Below are positions 55,109 through 64,000 of a stretch of 64,000 bases of DNA, piece after piece (position 1 is the stretch's first letter; every line of letters starts with the position of its first letter). The notes beneath the pieces are model-generated. The model saw only the letters and a list, made by a program, of their open reading frames with translations, ran no database searches and was not told where the DNA came from. The translations under genes and the position numbers were made by a program. The stretch covers positions 314,945-378,944 of the forward strand of contig NW_003314326.1 in NCBI RefSeq assembly GCF_000143415.4, read 5' to 3'. The DNA is from Selaginella moellendorffii (Eukaryota; Streptophyta; Lycopodiopsida; Selaginellales; Selaginellaceae).

Positions 55109-55994
55109 TTATGCGTAAACATCGAGCACCCCATATTTCCAGTGGAATGCTGACCACTGCATGACGTGAATGGGTTCTACGCAACCTTTGCTGAGGTTGG
55201 CGAGACCTTCTTTGCAGGCATACTTGAGGACTTGATACAAACCATCCTCGCTCAAAGGCTGAAAGAGTTGGAAGTATAAATCAGCACTAGAGAACGACAA
55301 AGTTTAAGAAAATACCTCTTTCCCCTCCACAACCAGCCTTGTGACCCAAGCCTTATATCCCGCGCTCCATACCTTGACGGAAAAGTCCTCCTGTGAGAAC
55401 TTAGAGCTTGCTTGCTTGAGATCCGATTCCTCGGAGGTTTCCTCTTCCATTCTCGTATTCTTCTTGCGATTCAGACTGATACGAAGACGATGTATAGTGT
55501 GAGCTTCACAAAATAGAAAAATCTCCTGGATTACCATGCAAACTTCGTCTACGAACGTCAGAGTTTCGGTCCATATTATCGGACAGTCTGATCAGCCAGG
55601 GATCATCTTCCTCTTCCCCGTCTTCCTTCTCGTGGACGTGTTCGTCTTGCAGTCCCCAAGGTCTGGAGAAGGCCAGCACCCAGCCAGGAAACTCCAATGA
55701 CAAGATTCGTTCCTTCTTGATTTGAAAACTCTGCTATAGCTCTTAAATCTTTTATTGTTCTTAAACTTACCAATTGCACCTGCGTGTAGCAACAAGGAAA
55801 ATTTAGTGTGATAAGACACTCAATTCTCTTACCTTGTTCACAGAAGGAGAAGTTGACACAAAGAAGAGGAACGGCTCATTGATCATTAGAACATCCTTGC
55901 TGTACTGGCTGCCACTTTTGCGCTTCTTGATGCGAGCTTCATCCTCTCTAACAAGATCATCCATTCTTCTTGCCACTTGAATTAGCTCCTCCAT
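55109..55994 (-). CDS. uncharacterised multi-exon protein (model incomplete)
   Basis: Supported pieces are exon 55994-55833 (MEELIQVARRMDDLVREDEA...STSPSVNK), a candidate 9-nt microexon 55779-55771 (Val-Gln-Leu), an exon starting near 55730 with ERILSLEFPGWVLAFSRPWG and an acidic tract, an exon ending about 55322 with DFSVKVWSAGYKAWVTRLVV, and a last exon (about 55255-55109) with LSEDGLYQVLKYACKEGLAN and MQWSAFHWKYGVLDVYA. The join between the third and fourth pieces could not be settled: the frames do not match at the best GT-AG pair. No family was recognised. The charged coil-like N-terminus and a conserved-looking C-terminal block suggest a real gene. Confidence 0.5.
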
Positions 55995-56219
55995 CGACAA
56001 ACAAAAATTTATTTTATTTTATTTTTTAAAAAAAATTTTAAAAAAAATCAAAGGAAAGTGAATTTTTCTTCCTCGTTATTACGTTCATGAATTTTTTCTT
56101 GAACATCGTTTTGTTCTCTAACTGTATATTAACAGCATGAGAAATTAGACAGATAAAAGTTGATGTGTGTTTGATACGGAGTCTTTCCTTTTCTTTTGAA
56201 GAGAGAGCAGGATTTATTT

Positions 56220-58451
56220 CTAATTTGACTTGTCGTATTGAGCATACATGTTTGAGAGCAAAAGGTACGAGGCTTGGGTTGGGTTGAGCTCAGCAACTCG
56301 CAAGGCTCTCTCAAAGTCACCGCAAATTTTGTAAGCACTGAGCAGGCAATTCCAGGTAGCAGCACTGGGCTTGCACGGCATGCCCAGCATCAAATCCTCC
56401 GCTTCATTCACGAGCCCAAGCCTCCCAAGAAGATCAATCACACACGAGAAATGGTCCACTCCCGGTTCTAGTCCATAGTCCCTGGAGATAGAAACGAACT
56501 CGTCCACAGCAGCATCGAGTAGCCCCGCATGGCAGCACATTGTAAGCAGGCTGAGGAACGTCACAGCGTCGGGCTCCACACCTTCCAAGCCCATCACTCT
56601 CCACAGGCCAAAGGCTTGCTCCTCCTGCTTGTGAAAGACATAGACGCCCAGCATCGCACTCCACAGGACGACGTTCCTCTGATCCATTCCCTCGAACACT
56701 TTCCTCGCGTCTTGGGGACTTCCACACTTGCCGAACATGTCTACGATGGCACAGCCCAGCCTCACGTCCGCCTCCACCTCGATCTGCAGCTCGATCACCA
56801 TCGAGTAGATGCTTTCACCGAGAGCCAGCGAGTTCATCAAGGAGCAAGCGTGGAGCAAGACCACGAAAGTTGCAGCGTCGGGCTGTATGCCATCCATGTC
56901 CATCACCGGAAGTAAATCGAGAGAGAGCTTCGCATAGCCGGCCTGAGAGTAGGCCGAGACCATAGAGTTCCAGGCGACCACGTCCTTGGCTGGCATCTCA
57001 TGAAAGATAGCTTCGGCAATCTCAAGCTGACCATCTTGAGCGTGAGCAGCTAGAAGGATTGTTCCACTCACTACGTCCTTTACTGCCATCTTTGCGTGGA
57101 GCTCCCTGGCATTTTGGAGGCAGCCATTCTCGACAAATGCCGTGACCAGTGCCGAAGCTAGCAGTGCGTCCGTAGGAAACTTATCAAACACGGACTTTGC
57201 ATCGTTGATCCGTCCCAGTCTGCCGTAGTTTCGAACCAGAGCGAGAGCAAAACCAGCGTCCACTTCCGAGTATCTCCAAAGGAAATTCTCGTGGACGCTC
57301 TTGACGTCCATCGCAGTCGAGCAAACATTAAGAGCAACCGCGAGAGTGCTACAGCTCGGCCTTGCGCCATCCAGATTCATCACCTGGTAATACTTCCACG
57401 CATCTCGCGGCCGCTGAGCGTGGTTAAATGCCGTGATCATCGTGCTCCAGGAGATAGCATTCTTCTGAGGCATGTCACGGAAGAAGCTTTCCGCTTCGCT
57501 GAGACGTCTGTTCTGGCAGTAAGTTCCAAGCATGGCGTTCCAGCACATAATCTCCTTCTCCTTTTCCTTCTCCGGAACCGCATCAAACGTCCTCCTGGCT
57601 TGGTCAACTCGGCCTCCCTCGCCATAAGCCGTGATCATCACAATCCACGAAATTGTGCTTCGCTCGGGCATACTTTCGAACCGCTCGATAGCTCTTTCCA
57701 TACGTCCGGATTGAGCATACGCTGCGACGACGATGTTCCACGATGCAACGCTCCACTCGGGCATTTTGTGAAAGAGCTCCGCTGCGTAGTCGCTACACCC
57801 GCACTGGCTATACATGAAGAGTAGCGCGTTCCTCGCCAACAGGCCTGTGACACCCGGCCTCTCATCTATATGAAACGCAACCTTCTCGCCATCTTCCAGG
57901 GACTGTAGCTTCGCACAGGCATCTAAGGAGCTGACGAAAGTAGCATTCGTAGGCTCAAGGCCATCCAGGCACATTTTCCTGTACTGCTGGAGAGCGTCCC
58001 TGTAGTGCCCGTTCTGGACGTAACCGGAGATCATGGCGTTCCAGGAAACTGTGTCTCTCTCCGGCATCTCGTCGAAAAAGAGCTTGGCTTCAGTCACGTA
58101 CTCGTTCTGTGCGTATCCAGTAAGCATGCTATTCCACAGCACGATGTTGTGACTCGGGCTCTTGTCAAAAGTCTTCCTTGCGAGACTTATATGCCCGTTC
58201 TGGGCATACGCCACCATCATGATATTCCAGGTGAAAACACTACGCTGCCTCGTCCGGTCGAATGCCTGGCATGATTCCTCCAATCTCCCACAGCTTCCAT
58301 ACGTTCGCACCAACAGGCCCCCGATAAGCGACTCCTTCTCGCATCCAAGCCTGGCAAGCTCGCAATGTAGCTGCTTTCCATGAGCAAGGGCCTTCTCGTT
58401 TCCGTGCCGACGGAGAAGATTTGCAAGCCTGCCGAGTTTACCATCTCTCAT
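56220..58451 (-). CDS. PLS-class PPR protein with E-like C-terminus
   Basis: The intronless gene encodes 743 residues. It mixes S motifs (VFTWNIMMVAYAQNGHISLA, VSWNAMISGYVQNGHYRDAL) with longer P/L motifs (MCLDGLEPTNATFVSSLDAC; LEGVEPDAVTFLSLLTMCCH) in the PLS arrangement of plant editing factors. The end has SCVIDLLGRLGLVNEAEDLM and ATWNCLLSAYKICGDFERAL, then SYLLLSNMYAQ, the usual E1/E2 start; DYW is absent. An organelle RNA-binding, probable C-to-U editing role is inferred. The next gene on the strand stops 22 bp upstream. Confidence 0.93.
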   Translation of the reverse strand: MRDGKLGRLANLLRRHGNEKALAHGKQLHCELARLGCEKESLIGGLLVRTYGSCGRLEESCQAFDRTRQRSVFTWNIMMVAYAQNGHISLARKTFDKSPSHNIVLWNSMLTGYAQNEYVTEAKLFFDEMPERDTVSWNAMISGYVQNGHYRDALQQYRKMCLDGLEPTNATFVSSLDACAKLQSLEDGEKVAFHIDERPGVTGLLARNALLFMYSQCGCSDYAAELFHKMPEWSVASWNIVVAAYAQSGRMERAIERFESMPERSTISWIVMITAYGEGGRVDQARRTFDAVPEKEKEKEIMCWNAMLGTYCQNRRLSEAESFFRDMPQKNAISWSTMITAFNHAQRPRDAWKYYQVMNLDGARPSCSTLAVALNVCSTAMDVKSVHENFLWRYSEVDAGFALALVRNYGRLGRINDAKSVFDKFPTDALLASALVTAFVENGCLQNARELHAKMAVKDVVSGTILLAAHAQDGQLEIAEAIFHEMPAKDVVAWNSMVSAYSQAGYAKLSLDLLPVMDMDGIQPDAATFVVLLHACSLMNSLALGESIYSMVIELQIEVEADVRLGCAIVDMFGKCGSPQDARKVFEGMDQRNVVLWSAMLGVYVFHKQEEQAFGLWRVMGLEGVEPDAVTFLSLLTMCCHAGLLDAAVDEFVSISRDYGLEPGVDHFSCVIDLLGRLGLVNEAEDLMLGMPCKPSAATWNCLLSAYKICGDFERALRVAELNPTQASYLLLSNMYAQYDKSN

Positions 58452-58473
58452 GCTCTGCTGATACTCATCTCAG

Positions 58474-60627
58474 TCAGCTCGCGCTCACGGAAGCCTCGAG
58501 CTTGGAGCTGAGCTCGTGGTTGAGCTTAAACCCGGTGTCCACCATCGACTTCGAAACCTCTGCTAGCAGATCCTTGTAGCTCTTTTTGTCGACAAGGTGG
58601 CCGACCAGGGTGGTGTACGTTGCGTTGTCGGGCTCGCAACCACACTGTCTCATCACCTCAAACAAGTCGACTGCGTCTTCTGTCAGAGACGCATCGCAAA
58701 ACCCCTTGAGCAGTGTGTTGTACGTGACAGTGTCGGGAACCAGTCCAGCTCTCAGCATTGTCTCCAGCAATTCACCAGCTTGGCGAAGCCTTCCACGCTT
58801 GGACAGCCAGTCGATGAAGATGCTGAAAGTCACCACGTCCGGATACGAGCCTTTGCTGAGCAGGAGCTGGAGGATCTCCAAGGCCTTGTCCAGGTTTCCA
58901 GTCTTGCAGAAGCCATCGATGAGCGTCCCGTAAGTTATCGCGCCTGGATCGAATCCATTCTTGAGCATGAGCTCCAGGACGTTGTTTGCTTCGTCCATGA
59001 AGCGCCACTTGCAGAGGCTGGAGATGACGATGCTGTAGGTGACATCGTCCGGAGCTAGACCGTCACTGAGCATCTGGAGAAACAGCTTGTAGGCCCGATC
59101 CACACGCTTGGATTTGCACAAACCATCGATGACCGTGTTGTAAGTGATAATATCCGGTGAGCATCCCTGCTTCCTCGTCATCTCTCGGAGGAGGTATTCG
59201 GCCTGGTCGAACCTCCTGCTCTTGCAAAGCCCGTGAACCAGCGAGTTGTAAGTCACTAAGTTTGGCGTGCAGCCGCTCTCCTGAATCAAGTTGAAGAGCT
59301 CGTAAGCTATGTCGACCCTGTATGTCTTGCACATAGCATCGATGATGGTGTTGAATGTGACGATGTCTGGCACGCAGTTGTTGCTAAGCATCTGTTCGAG
59401 GAGAAGAACGCCTTCGTGTACCTTGGTTGCCTTGCAAAGCCCTGCTATGACTGTGTTGTAGCTCACCACGTTTGGAACACAGCCCTTCTGGATCATCGAG
59501 CTTAGAAGTTGACAGGCTCTCTCTACTTCGTCCTTCTTGCAAAACATGTCCAGTAGAGAGTTGTAAGTGAAGAGATTTGGCACGTATCCTTTCTCCACCA
59601 TCACCTCCACCAGGCCGATGGCATCCTCAGCCTTGCCACACTTGCAAAATGCGTCGAGAAGAACCGTGTAAGTGACAACGTTTGGCTGGCAGCCGCCGTC
59701 CACCATCTCTTCCAAGAGGTGATACGCCTCGTCAATCCTTCCTAGCTTGCAGTGACCGTCGATTATCGTGTTGTAAGTGACGATGTTGGGAGAGCAGCCA
59801 CTTCTAGTCATTCTCTGCAAGAGAGCCGTCGCTTCGTCGAGCTTCCCGGCCTTGCAGAGCCCGTGAAGCAGCGAGCTGTAAGTAACAACGTTTGGAGAGC
59901 ATCCTTTCGAAACCATGTCTTCCACAAGCCGGCAAGCATCGTCCACTTTCCCAGACTTCACGAGCGAGTCCACGATTGTGCTGTAAGTGAACACGTCCGG
60001 CGGGCAGCTCCCCGATTCTTCCATCTCTTTGAACAGCTCCAAAGCACTGTCAAGCTTTCTGGCACTGCACAGCCCCTTGATCACGACGTTGTGGAGGATA
60101 ACGTTTTGTGGAACGCCATGCCTGGGCATCTCTTTGAGGAGCTCGTAAGCAGTCCCGATATCTCCAGCTCTGCAAAGCCCGTGGATCAAAATGGTAAAAG
60201 TGAACATGTTGGGCGAGCAGCAGAGCTTGTTCCTGTACACCTGTAGCGCATCCTTGGGTCGCTTGAGCCTCAAGAGCGCTTGCAGCAAGCAGTTGCACGT
60301 ATAGGTGTCGTGGTTGTATCCTTCTTGAGAAGTAGCCCAGTCGAAGAATCCCAAGGCAGCATCGCCATTCCGAACGCCCTGTAAAACCTTCCCGACTACT
60401 GTCGTCGTCAGCTTCCCTGTGAATCTCTCCAGTGCCGTCTCTGCGTACTCCCAAGCAAACCTGCTGTTGAGTATCCTTACAATCTTGTGATGAAAACCAC
60501 CTTGCGTCGCTACTGCTGTTACTCTGTACTGGTGAGGCCTAGGAGAAAATTGGCCCTGCTGGTCTTTGGAATCTAGAACTCGAGTTTGGCTCGTCAAGGC
60601 GGCCATAGGAACCGCCATAGCCATCAT
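58474..60627 (-). CDS. P-class PPR protein, copy A of a tandem pair
   Basis: Encodes 717 residues from the ATG at 60627 (MMAMAVPMAALTSQ, a targeting-peptide-like start). The frame is open upstream without ATG. The 5'UTR has a likely 60-bp intron (60698-60639, GTAATT...CCCAG) ending 11 bp before the ATG. About 17 motifs of 35 residues follow (for example VTYNTIIDGHCKLGRIDEAY). Pairs at positions 5/35 from motif 2 on read TN, ND, SN, SN, NN, TN, NN, ND, NN, ND, ND, SG, GD, SD, ND, TN. By the published PPR code this predicts roughly A-U-A-A-Y-A-Y-U-Y-U-U-?-?-G-U-A. It shares the N-terminal GKVLQ...AALGFFDWA block with copy B. Confidence 0.93.
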   Translation of the reverse strand: MMAMAVPMAALTSQTRVLDSKDQQGQFSPRPHQYRVTAVATQGGFHHKIVRILNSRFAWEYAETALERFTGKLTTTVVGKVLQGVRNGDAALGFFDWATSQEGYNHDTYTCNCLLQALLRLKRPKDALQVYRNKLCCSPNMFTFTILIHGLCRAGDIGTAYELLKEMPRHGVPQNVILHNVVIKGLCSARKLDSALELFKEMEESGSCPPDVFTYSTIVDSLVKSGKVDDACRLVEDMVSKGCSPNVVTYSSLLHGLCKAGKLDEATALLQRMTRSGCSPNIVTYNTIIDGHCKLGRIDEAYHLLEEMVDGGCQPNVVTYTVLLDAFCKCGKAEDAIGLVEVMVEKGYVPNLFTYNSLLDMFCKKDEVERACQLLSSMIQKGCVPNVVSYNTVIAGLCKATKVHEGVLLLEQMLSNNCVPDIVTFNTIIDAMCKTYRVDIAYELFNLIQESGCTPNLVTYNSLVHGLCKSRRFDQAEYLLREMTRKQGCSPDIITYNTVIDGLCKSKRVDRAYKLFLQMLSDGLAPDDVTYSIVISSLCKWRFMDEANNVLELMLKNGFDPGAITYGTLIDGFCKTGNLDKALEILQLLLSKGSYPDVVTFSIFIDWLSKRGRLRQAGELLETMLRAGLVPDTVTYNTLLKGFCDASLTEDAVDLFEVMRQCGCEPDNATYTTLVGHLVDKKSYKDLLAEVSKSMVDTGFKLNHELSSKLEASVSAS

Positions 60628-60638
60628 CAACACATCAC

Positions 60639-60698
60639 CTGGGACAAAGTCATGGTTATTCAGAAAAGTTAAAAGTCTTAAAAACAAATGCTAATTAC
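60639..60698 (-). other. probable 5'UTR intron of PPR copy A
   Basis: AGAG|GTAATTAGC donor and TTTGTCCCAG acceptor bracket 60 bp just before the start codon, the usual intron size in this window. Confidence 0.5.
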
Positions 60699-61043
60699 CT
60701 CTTATAACAAATCGGTGCAGTCTGGCTCCGTTAGCGTTCCACTGTCCCTTGAATAAATAACCAGTATCTTTTCCAATAAGAATGTCATCAACCTTGCCGA
60801 AATTTGAAGTCATTTTCCCCTATAGTCTTCCACTTGGGACCTCGATCGCACAGATCGACATAAAGTCCCAACTTTTGGAGAGACCTCGCCCATTTTACGA
60901 GTAACCAGCAGGCCTGTTCTTCGATCTCTTTAAACATCTTCAGTTTCCTGTCAAACCTTCTGGCACGTATCCTGATCTAAAAGTCCTGTTTGCAATGTCA
61001 GCAACACATGACCTGCACAAAGCCATGGCTATCAGATAAAAAT
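60699..61043. other. spacer between tandem PPR genes
   Basis: This holds the promoter and leader of copy A and the 3'UTR of copy B. No gene is seen. Confidence 0.6.
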
Positions 61044-63233
61044 CTATACGCAAACGAAAGTTTGGCTGTTTACCTCTTCTGTCGCCTCCATTTCTTTCAG
61101 AAGTTGCTCCACTAGCTCCAGATTGTTGGTCTTCTGCAGAGCTCTTAGAAGCGTGCCGTAAGTCATCCTATCCGGTAGACAACCTTTGTCCTTCATCTCC
61201 CTGAGAACTCGCCAGGCTTCCTCCAAACGAGATGCATTGCAGAGGCCGTTGATAAGACAAGTGTAAGTGATAGAATCCGGTGTACAGCTTTGCTTCCTCA
61301 TGATCTCCAGCATCTCAGCTGCTTGCTCGACTTTGTTGATTTTGCAGAGGCCATCGATGAGCGTGTTGTAAGTCACCAGATTGGGAGCACAGCCGCATCC
61401 CAGCATCTCCTGGAAAACGTCAAAAGCTTTGTCAACTGTCCCGGCCTTGCACAAACCATTGATGAGAGCACTGTACGTGACCACGTCCGGAACACACTTC
61501 GCCTCTTTCATCCGCTCCAGCATCTTAAAGGCCGAGTCGAGGTTATTGTCCTTGCAAAAGCTGTGAATGACGATGCTGTAAGTCACCACGTCTGGCATCA
61601 CGCCTGCTGCTCTCATCCGATCGAACAGAAGAAAGGCATCGTTAATCCGCCTGGACTTGCAGAGACCATCCACGACACTGTTGTAAGTCACCACGTCGGG
61701 GTAGCACCGGTTCTTCACCATAACGTCCAGCCAGCTTTCAGCCTCTGGCAGCCTCTTAGCCTTGCACAGTGCGTGGATCAAGATGCTGTAGGCCACCACG
61801 TCTGGAGCACAGTCCATGCCGATGCTCATACGCAAAAGCTCCTGCGCCGAGTCGATCGCTGCTGCCTTGCAAAGCGCGTCGATGAGAGTGCTGAGACAGG
61901 CAACATCCGGCCTACATCCACGTCGAATCATCTGCTCCAAAAGGTCGTGTGCCTCGCGTAGCTTTCCAGCCTTGCAGAACCCGGAAATGATCGTGCTGTA
62001 GTTGATTGCATCGGGAGGACAGCCGGTTTGGATCATCATCTGCAAGACTTGGTGAGCTCGCTCCATGTCGTTCCTCCGGCAGAAGACGTGCATTATGTTG
62101 TTGTAAGTGATGGCATTCGGCCTGTATCCTCTCTCCGTCATCTTCCGGACGAGCTCCACGGCACCATCCAAGTCTCCAACTCGGCAGAAACCGTCCACCA
62201 GCGTCCCGTAAGTTATCACGTTTGGCTGGCATCCTCTTTGGATCATCTTGTCCATCACCCGGCAAGCCTCATCAACTTGATCCAACTTGCACAAACCATT
62301 GATCACTGTGGTGTAGCTCACGACGTCCGGAGGACATCCCCTCGTCACCATTTGCTCCAGCAGCCAGAGAGCATTCTCCACACGGTTGGCCTTGCAGAAA
62401 CCATGCAGCACGGTGTTGTAGCTGAAAACGTTTGGAGCGAAGCCATTGTCCACCATCTCTTCCAGGAGCCGGATAGCATCATCTAGCCTGTCCGACTTGC
62501 TGAGCCCGTTGATCATCGTGTTGTAAGTCACCGAGTCCGGCGGGCACGTCTTGCTCATCTCCCGAAAGTGGAGCACCGCGTCCGAGCACTGGCCGGCATC
62601 GCACAGACCCCTGAGGATGCTCTTGTGTACTCCAGCGTGAGCCTTGAGACCCTTTCGATTCATCTCGTCGAAGAGCTCGTAGGCTGGCAAGATCTTCCCT
62701 GCTCGTATGAAGCCACTGATCAAAGTGCTGTAAGTGACCGTGTCGCCGCCCCACTGCCCCTCGATTCTACTCCGAAACAAATCGTGAGCTTGGCTATACT
62801 GGTGCGCCTTGACGAGAACGTTGAGCAGGCAATTGCAGCAAAAGATCTCGTGCTGGTAGCCATCTCTCGTCTCGGCCCATTCGAAGAACACCAATGCGGC
62901 CCCTGGATCGATCAGTCTCTGGAGTACCTTGCCGACAATCTCTGGAGATAATTGTCCCCTATACTCGTCCAGAGCCACTCGCAATGCCTGCTCGTCACTG
63001 GCACCCTGGACAATCCTCTCTAGAACAGAGATTGGACTGTCACTGCCCACCCATCTGTCCACTCTTCGCAGCGAATTCTTCTTGTAGAGCGCGAAGTGTT
63101 CCCGGATTGTGAGCCTATCTTGGTGCGGCCGGAATGTCCGAGGAGCGCTCACCGAGTCGCGTACCGTGAGCAATGCCGTGGTCGCCACCAAGCTCGATCG
63201 CTCCAGATTGGCGGCAGCCATCGCCATGGACAT
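61044..63233 (-). CDS. P-class PPR protein, copy B of a tandem pair
   Basis: The intronless frame encodes 729 residues from the ATG at 63233 (MSMAMAAANLERSSLVATTA, a likely targeting peptide). The N-terminal block LSPEIVGKVLQRLIDPGAAL and FFEWAETRDGYQHEIFCCNC matches copy A, followed by about 17 P motifs of 35 residues. Position 5/35 pairs from motif 4 on read NN, ND, TN, GN, ND, SD, SD, SD, ND, SD, SN, ND, TD, so the code predicts about Y-U-A-?-U-G-G-G-U-G-A-U-G, different from copy A. Proteins of this class usually stabilise or help translate one organelle transcript. Divergent start with the PPR gene at 63496. Confidence 0.94.
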   Translation of the reverse strand: MSMAMAAANLERSSLVATTALLTVRDSVSAPRTFRPHQDRLTIREHFALYKKNSLRRVDRWVGSDSPISVLERIVQGASDEQALRVALDEYRGQLSPEIVGKVLQRLIDPGAALVFFEWAETRDGYQHEIFCCNCLLNVLVKAHQYSQAHDLFRSRIEGQWGGDTVTYSTLISGFIRAGKILPAYELFDEMNRKGLKAHAGVHKSILRGLCDAGQCSDAVLHFREMSKTCPPDSVTYNTMINGLSKSDRLDDAIRLLEEMVDNGFAPNVFSYNTVLHGFCKANRVENALWLLEQMVTRGCPPDVVSYTTVINGLCKLDQVDEACRVMDKMIQRGCQPNVITYGTLVDGFCRVGDLDGAVELVRKMTERGYRPNAITYNNIMHVFCRRNDMERAHQVLQMMIQTGCPPDAINYSTIISGFCKAGKLREAHDLLEQMIRRGCRPDVACLSTLIDALCKAAAIDSAQELLRMSIGMDCAPDVVAYSILIHALCKAKRLPEAESWLDVMVKNRCYPDVVTYNSVVDGLCKSRRINDAFLLFDRMRAAGVMPDVVTYSIVIHSFCKDNNLDSAFKMLERMKEAKCVPDVVTYSALINGLCKAGTVDKAFDVFQEMLGCGCAPNLVTYNTLIDGLCKINKVEQAAEMLEIMRKQSCTPDSITYTCLINGLCNASRLEEAWRVLREMKDKGCLPDRMTYGTLLRALQKTNNLELVEQLLKEMEATEEVNSQTFVCV

Positions 63234-63495
63234 GATCCTCTTCTTTTCTTAAAGCGCGCCAGCGTCTCATCCCTTCACACATACGGATAAGCGAGCTTTG
63301 CTGCTAATATCGCAGTAAAAATCTCTTGCGGTACCTGGCAGGGCGAATGCTGGTTCGATTCGCACGAAATGCGAAGGCGCCGATCGCAATCCTCGCGTCG
63401 CGATGGATTCCATCGAGAGGACGATCCGCGCTTCCGCTCCCCCTGATCACCGCCATCGCCAAGAACCCTGAAACCCTAACAATCGCTGGGCATGG
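63234..63495. promoter_or_regulatory. 262-bp shared upstream region of two divergent PPR genes
   Basis: The region lies between the starts of copy B (minus) and the edge PPR gene (plus). Both promoters must fall here. No clear TATA box. Confidence 0.5.
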
Positions 63496-64000
63496 ATGAT
63501 TTTGGGGAAATGCCCAGATGCTATCGTCGATCTCGTCCGGGCTTGTGCCCGATCCAGGCATCTGGGAGAGGCCAGGCGGATCCACGCCCAGATCCTGGCC
63601 AGCCCCCATCGCGGCAACAAGCTGATGCTGGATCAGCTGGTGATGATGTATGGGAAATGCGGCAGTGTGGAAGACGCCCGCGAGGTGTTCGAGAGCATCG
63701 ATGCGCCGGATGGCTACTCGCGCAATCTTCTCATGGTTGCGTACGCGCACAACGGGCAGATCCACGGAGCCAAACTCGCGTTCGACAGCATGGGGAGGAG
63801 GAGTGTGGTGTCGTGGAACGTCATTGTTCTTGCATTTGCCCAGATCCGGCATCTAGAGGAAGCACGGATAATCTTCGACTCCATGCCTGCCAGGACGATC
63901 GTCTCGTGGAACACCATGATCGCTGCCTACAGTCAGGCTGGGTCAGTGACTGAATCCAAACTTCTCTTTGATGCTATGCCTGGTCGCAGCGAAATCTCTT
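63496..64000 (+). CDS. SS/PLS-type PPR protein, 5' part (cut by window end)
   Basis: The frame opens at ATG 63496 (MILGKCPDAIVDLVRACARS) and stays open to the last base, 168 codons. It shows the usual first segment (RHLGEARRIHAQIL, MMYGKCGSVEDAREVFESID) and then S motifs (VVSWNVIVLAFAQIRHLEEA, IVSWNTMIAAYSQAGSVTES). A second ATG at 63492 starts a different, shadow frame. The length and any E/DYW end lie outside the window. Confidence 0.9.
   Translation, partial: MILGKCPDAIVDLVRACARSRHLGEARRIHAQILASPHRGNKLMLDQLVMMYGKCGSVEDAREVFESIDAPDGYSRNLLMVAYAHNGQIHGAKLAFDSMGRRSVVSWNVIVLAFAQIRHLEEARIIFDSMPARTIVSWNTMIAAYSQAGSVTESKLLFDAMPGRSEIS

Overview
The window is nuclear DNA of a land plant and most resembles the lycophyte Selaginella (for example S. 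moellendorffii). This is an inference from gene style, since no database was searched. The signs are tightly packed multi-exon genes with very small introns (mostly 44-115 bp), plastid-type enzymes (glucose-6-phosphate dehydrogenase, ketoacyl-ACP synthase III, beta-carotene hydroxylase), a tonoplast-type dicarboxylate carrier, EXO70, and an unusually dense set of pentatricopeptide repeat (PPR) genes, several built from tandem 31-residue motifs.

Layout. 0-3.7 kb: the end of a Crinkler/RHS-like ATPase gene whose spliced C-terminus is a PHD finger, a broken PPR gene, and a tRNA-Ala(CGC). 3.7-6.9 kb: no convincing gene, ending in a CT-rich leader. 6.9-17.2 kb: a housekeeping block with a DUF620 protein, PPi-dependent phosphofructokinase beta, a TMEM14 protein, plastid G6PDH, a HAD-like protein and a branched-chain aminotransferase. 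17.7-19.9 kb: a decayed hAT transposase. 20.1-21.1 kb: an F-box/LRR gene. 21.1-30.6 kb: an AT-rich mobile-element island with a long LTR, a primer-binding site, a stop-riddled Ty3/gypsy pol, a GC-rich block with a CTCGGA-type satellite between direct repeats, and a mosaic of fragments that match genes elsewhere in the window.

30.6-46.5 kb is gene-dense again: a GRWD1-like WD40 ribosome-assembly factor, beta-carotene hydroxylase, a DASS-family carboxylate transporter, an SS-type PPR protein, a P-loop ATPase, TRAPPC4, a short divergent kinesin and EXO70. 46.7-64 kb holds a possible small secreted protein, a partial PPR duplicate, a conserved small Cys-rich protein, KAS III, PPR genes of the S/PLS type, two tandem P-class PPR genes and the 5' part of another PPR gene cut by the window edge.

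The genes do not form one pathway. Shared themes are plastid metabolism (G6PDH, KAS III, beta-carotene hydroxylase), membrane traffic and cytoskeleton (TRAPPC4, EXO70, kinesin) and organelle RNA handling (PPR proteins). Exon boundaries were set by hand from splice signals, reading-frame continuity and family conservation. For each fully modelled gene the exon lengths sum to an in-frame coding sequence. The most novel-looking items are the ATPase-PHD gene at the left edge, the gene-fragment mosaic at 29.9-30.6 kb, the GC-AG introns, and the repeated DNA hairpins encoding the YAQNGH peptide in PPR genes.
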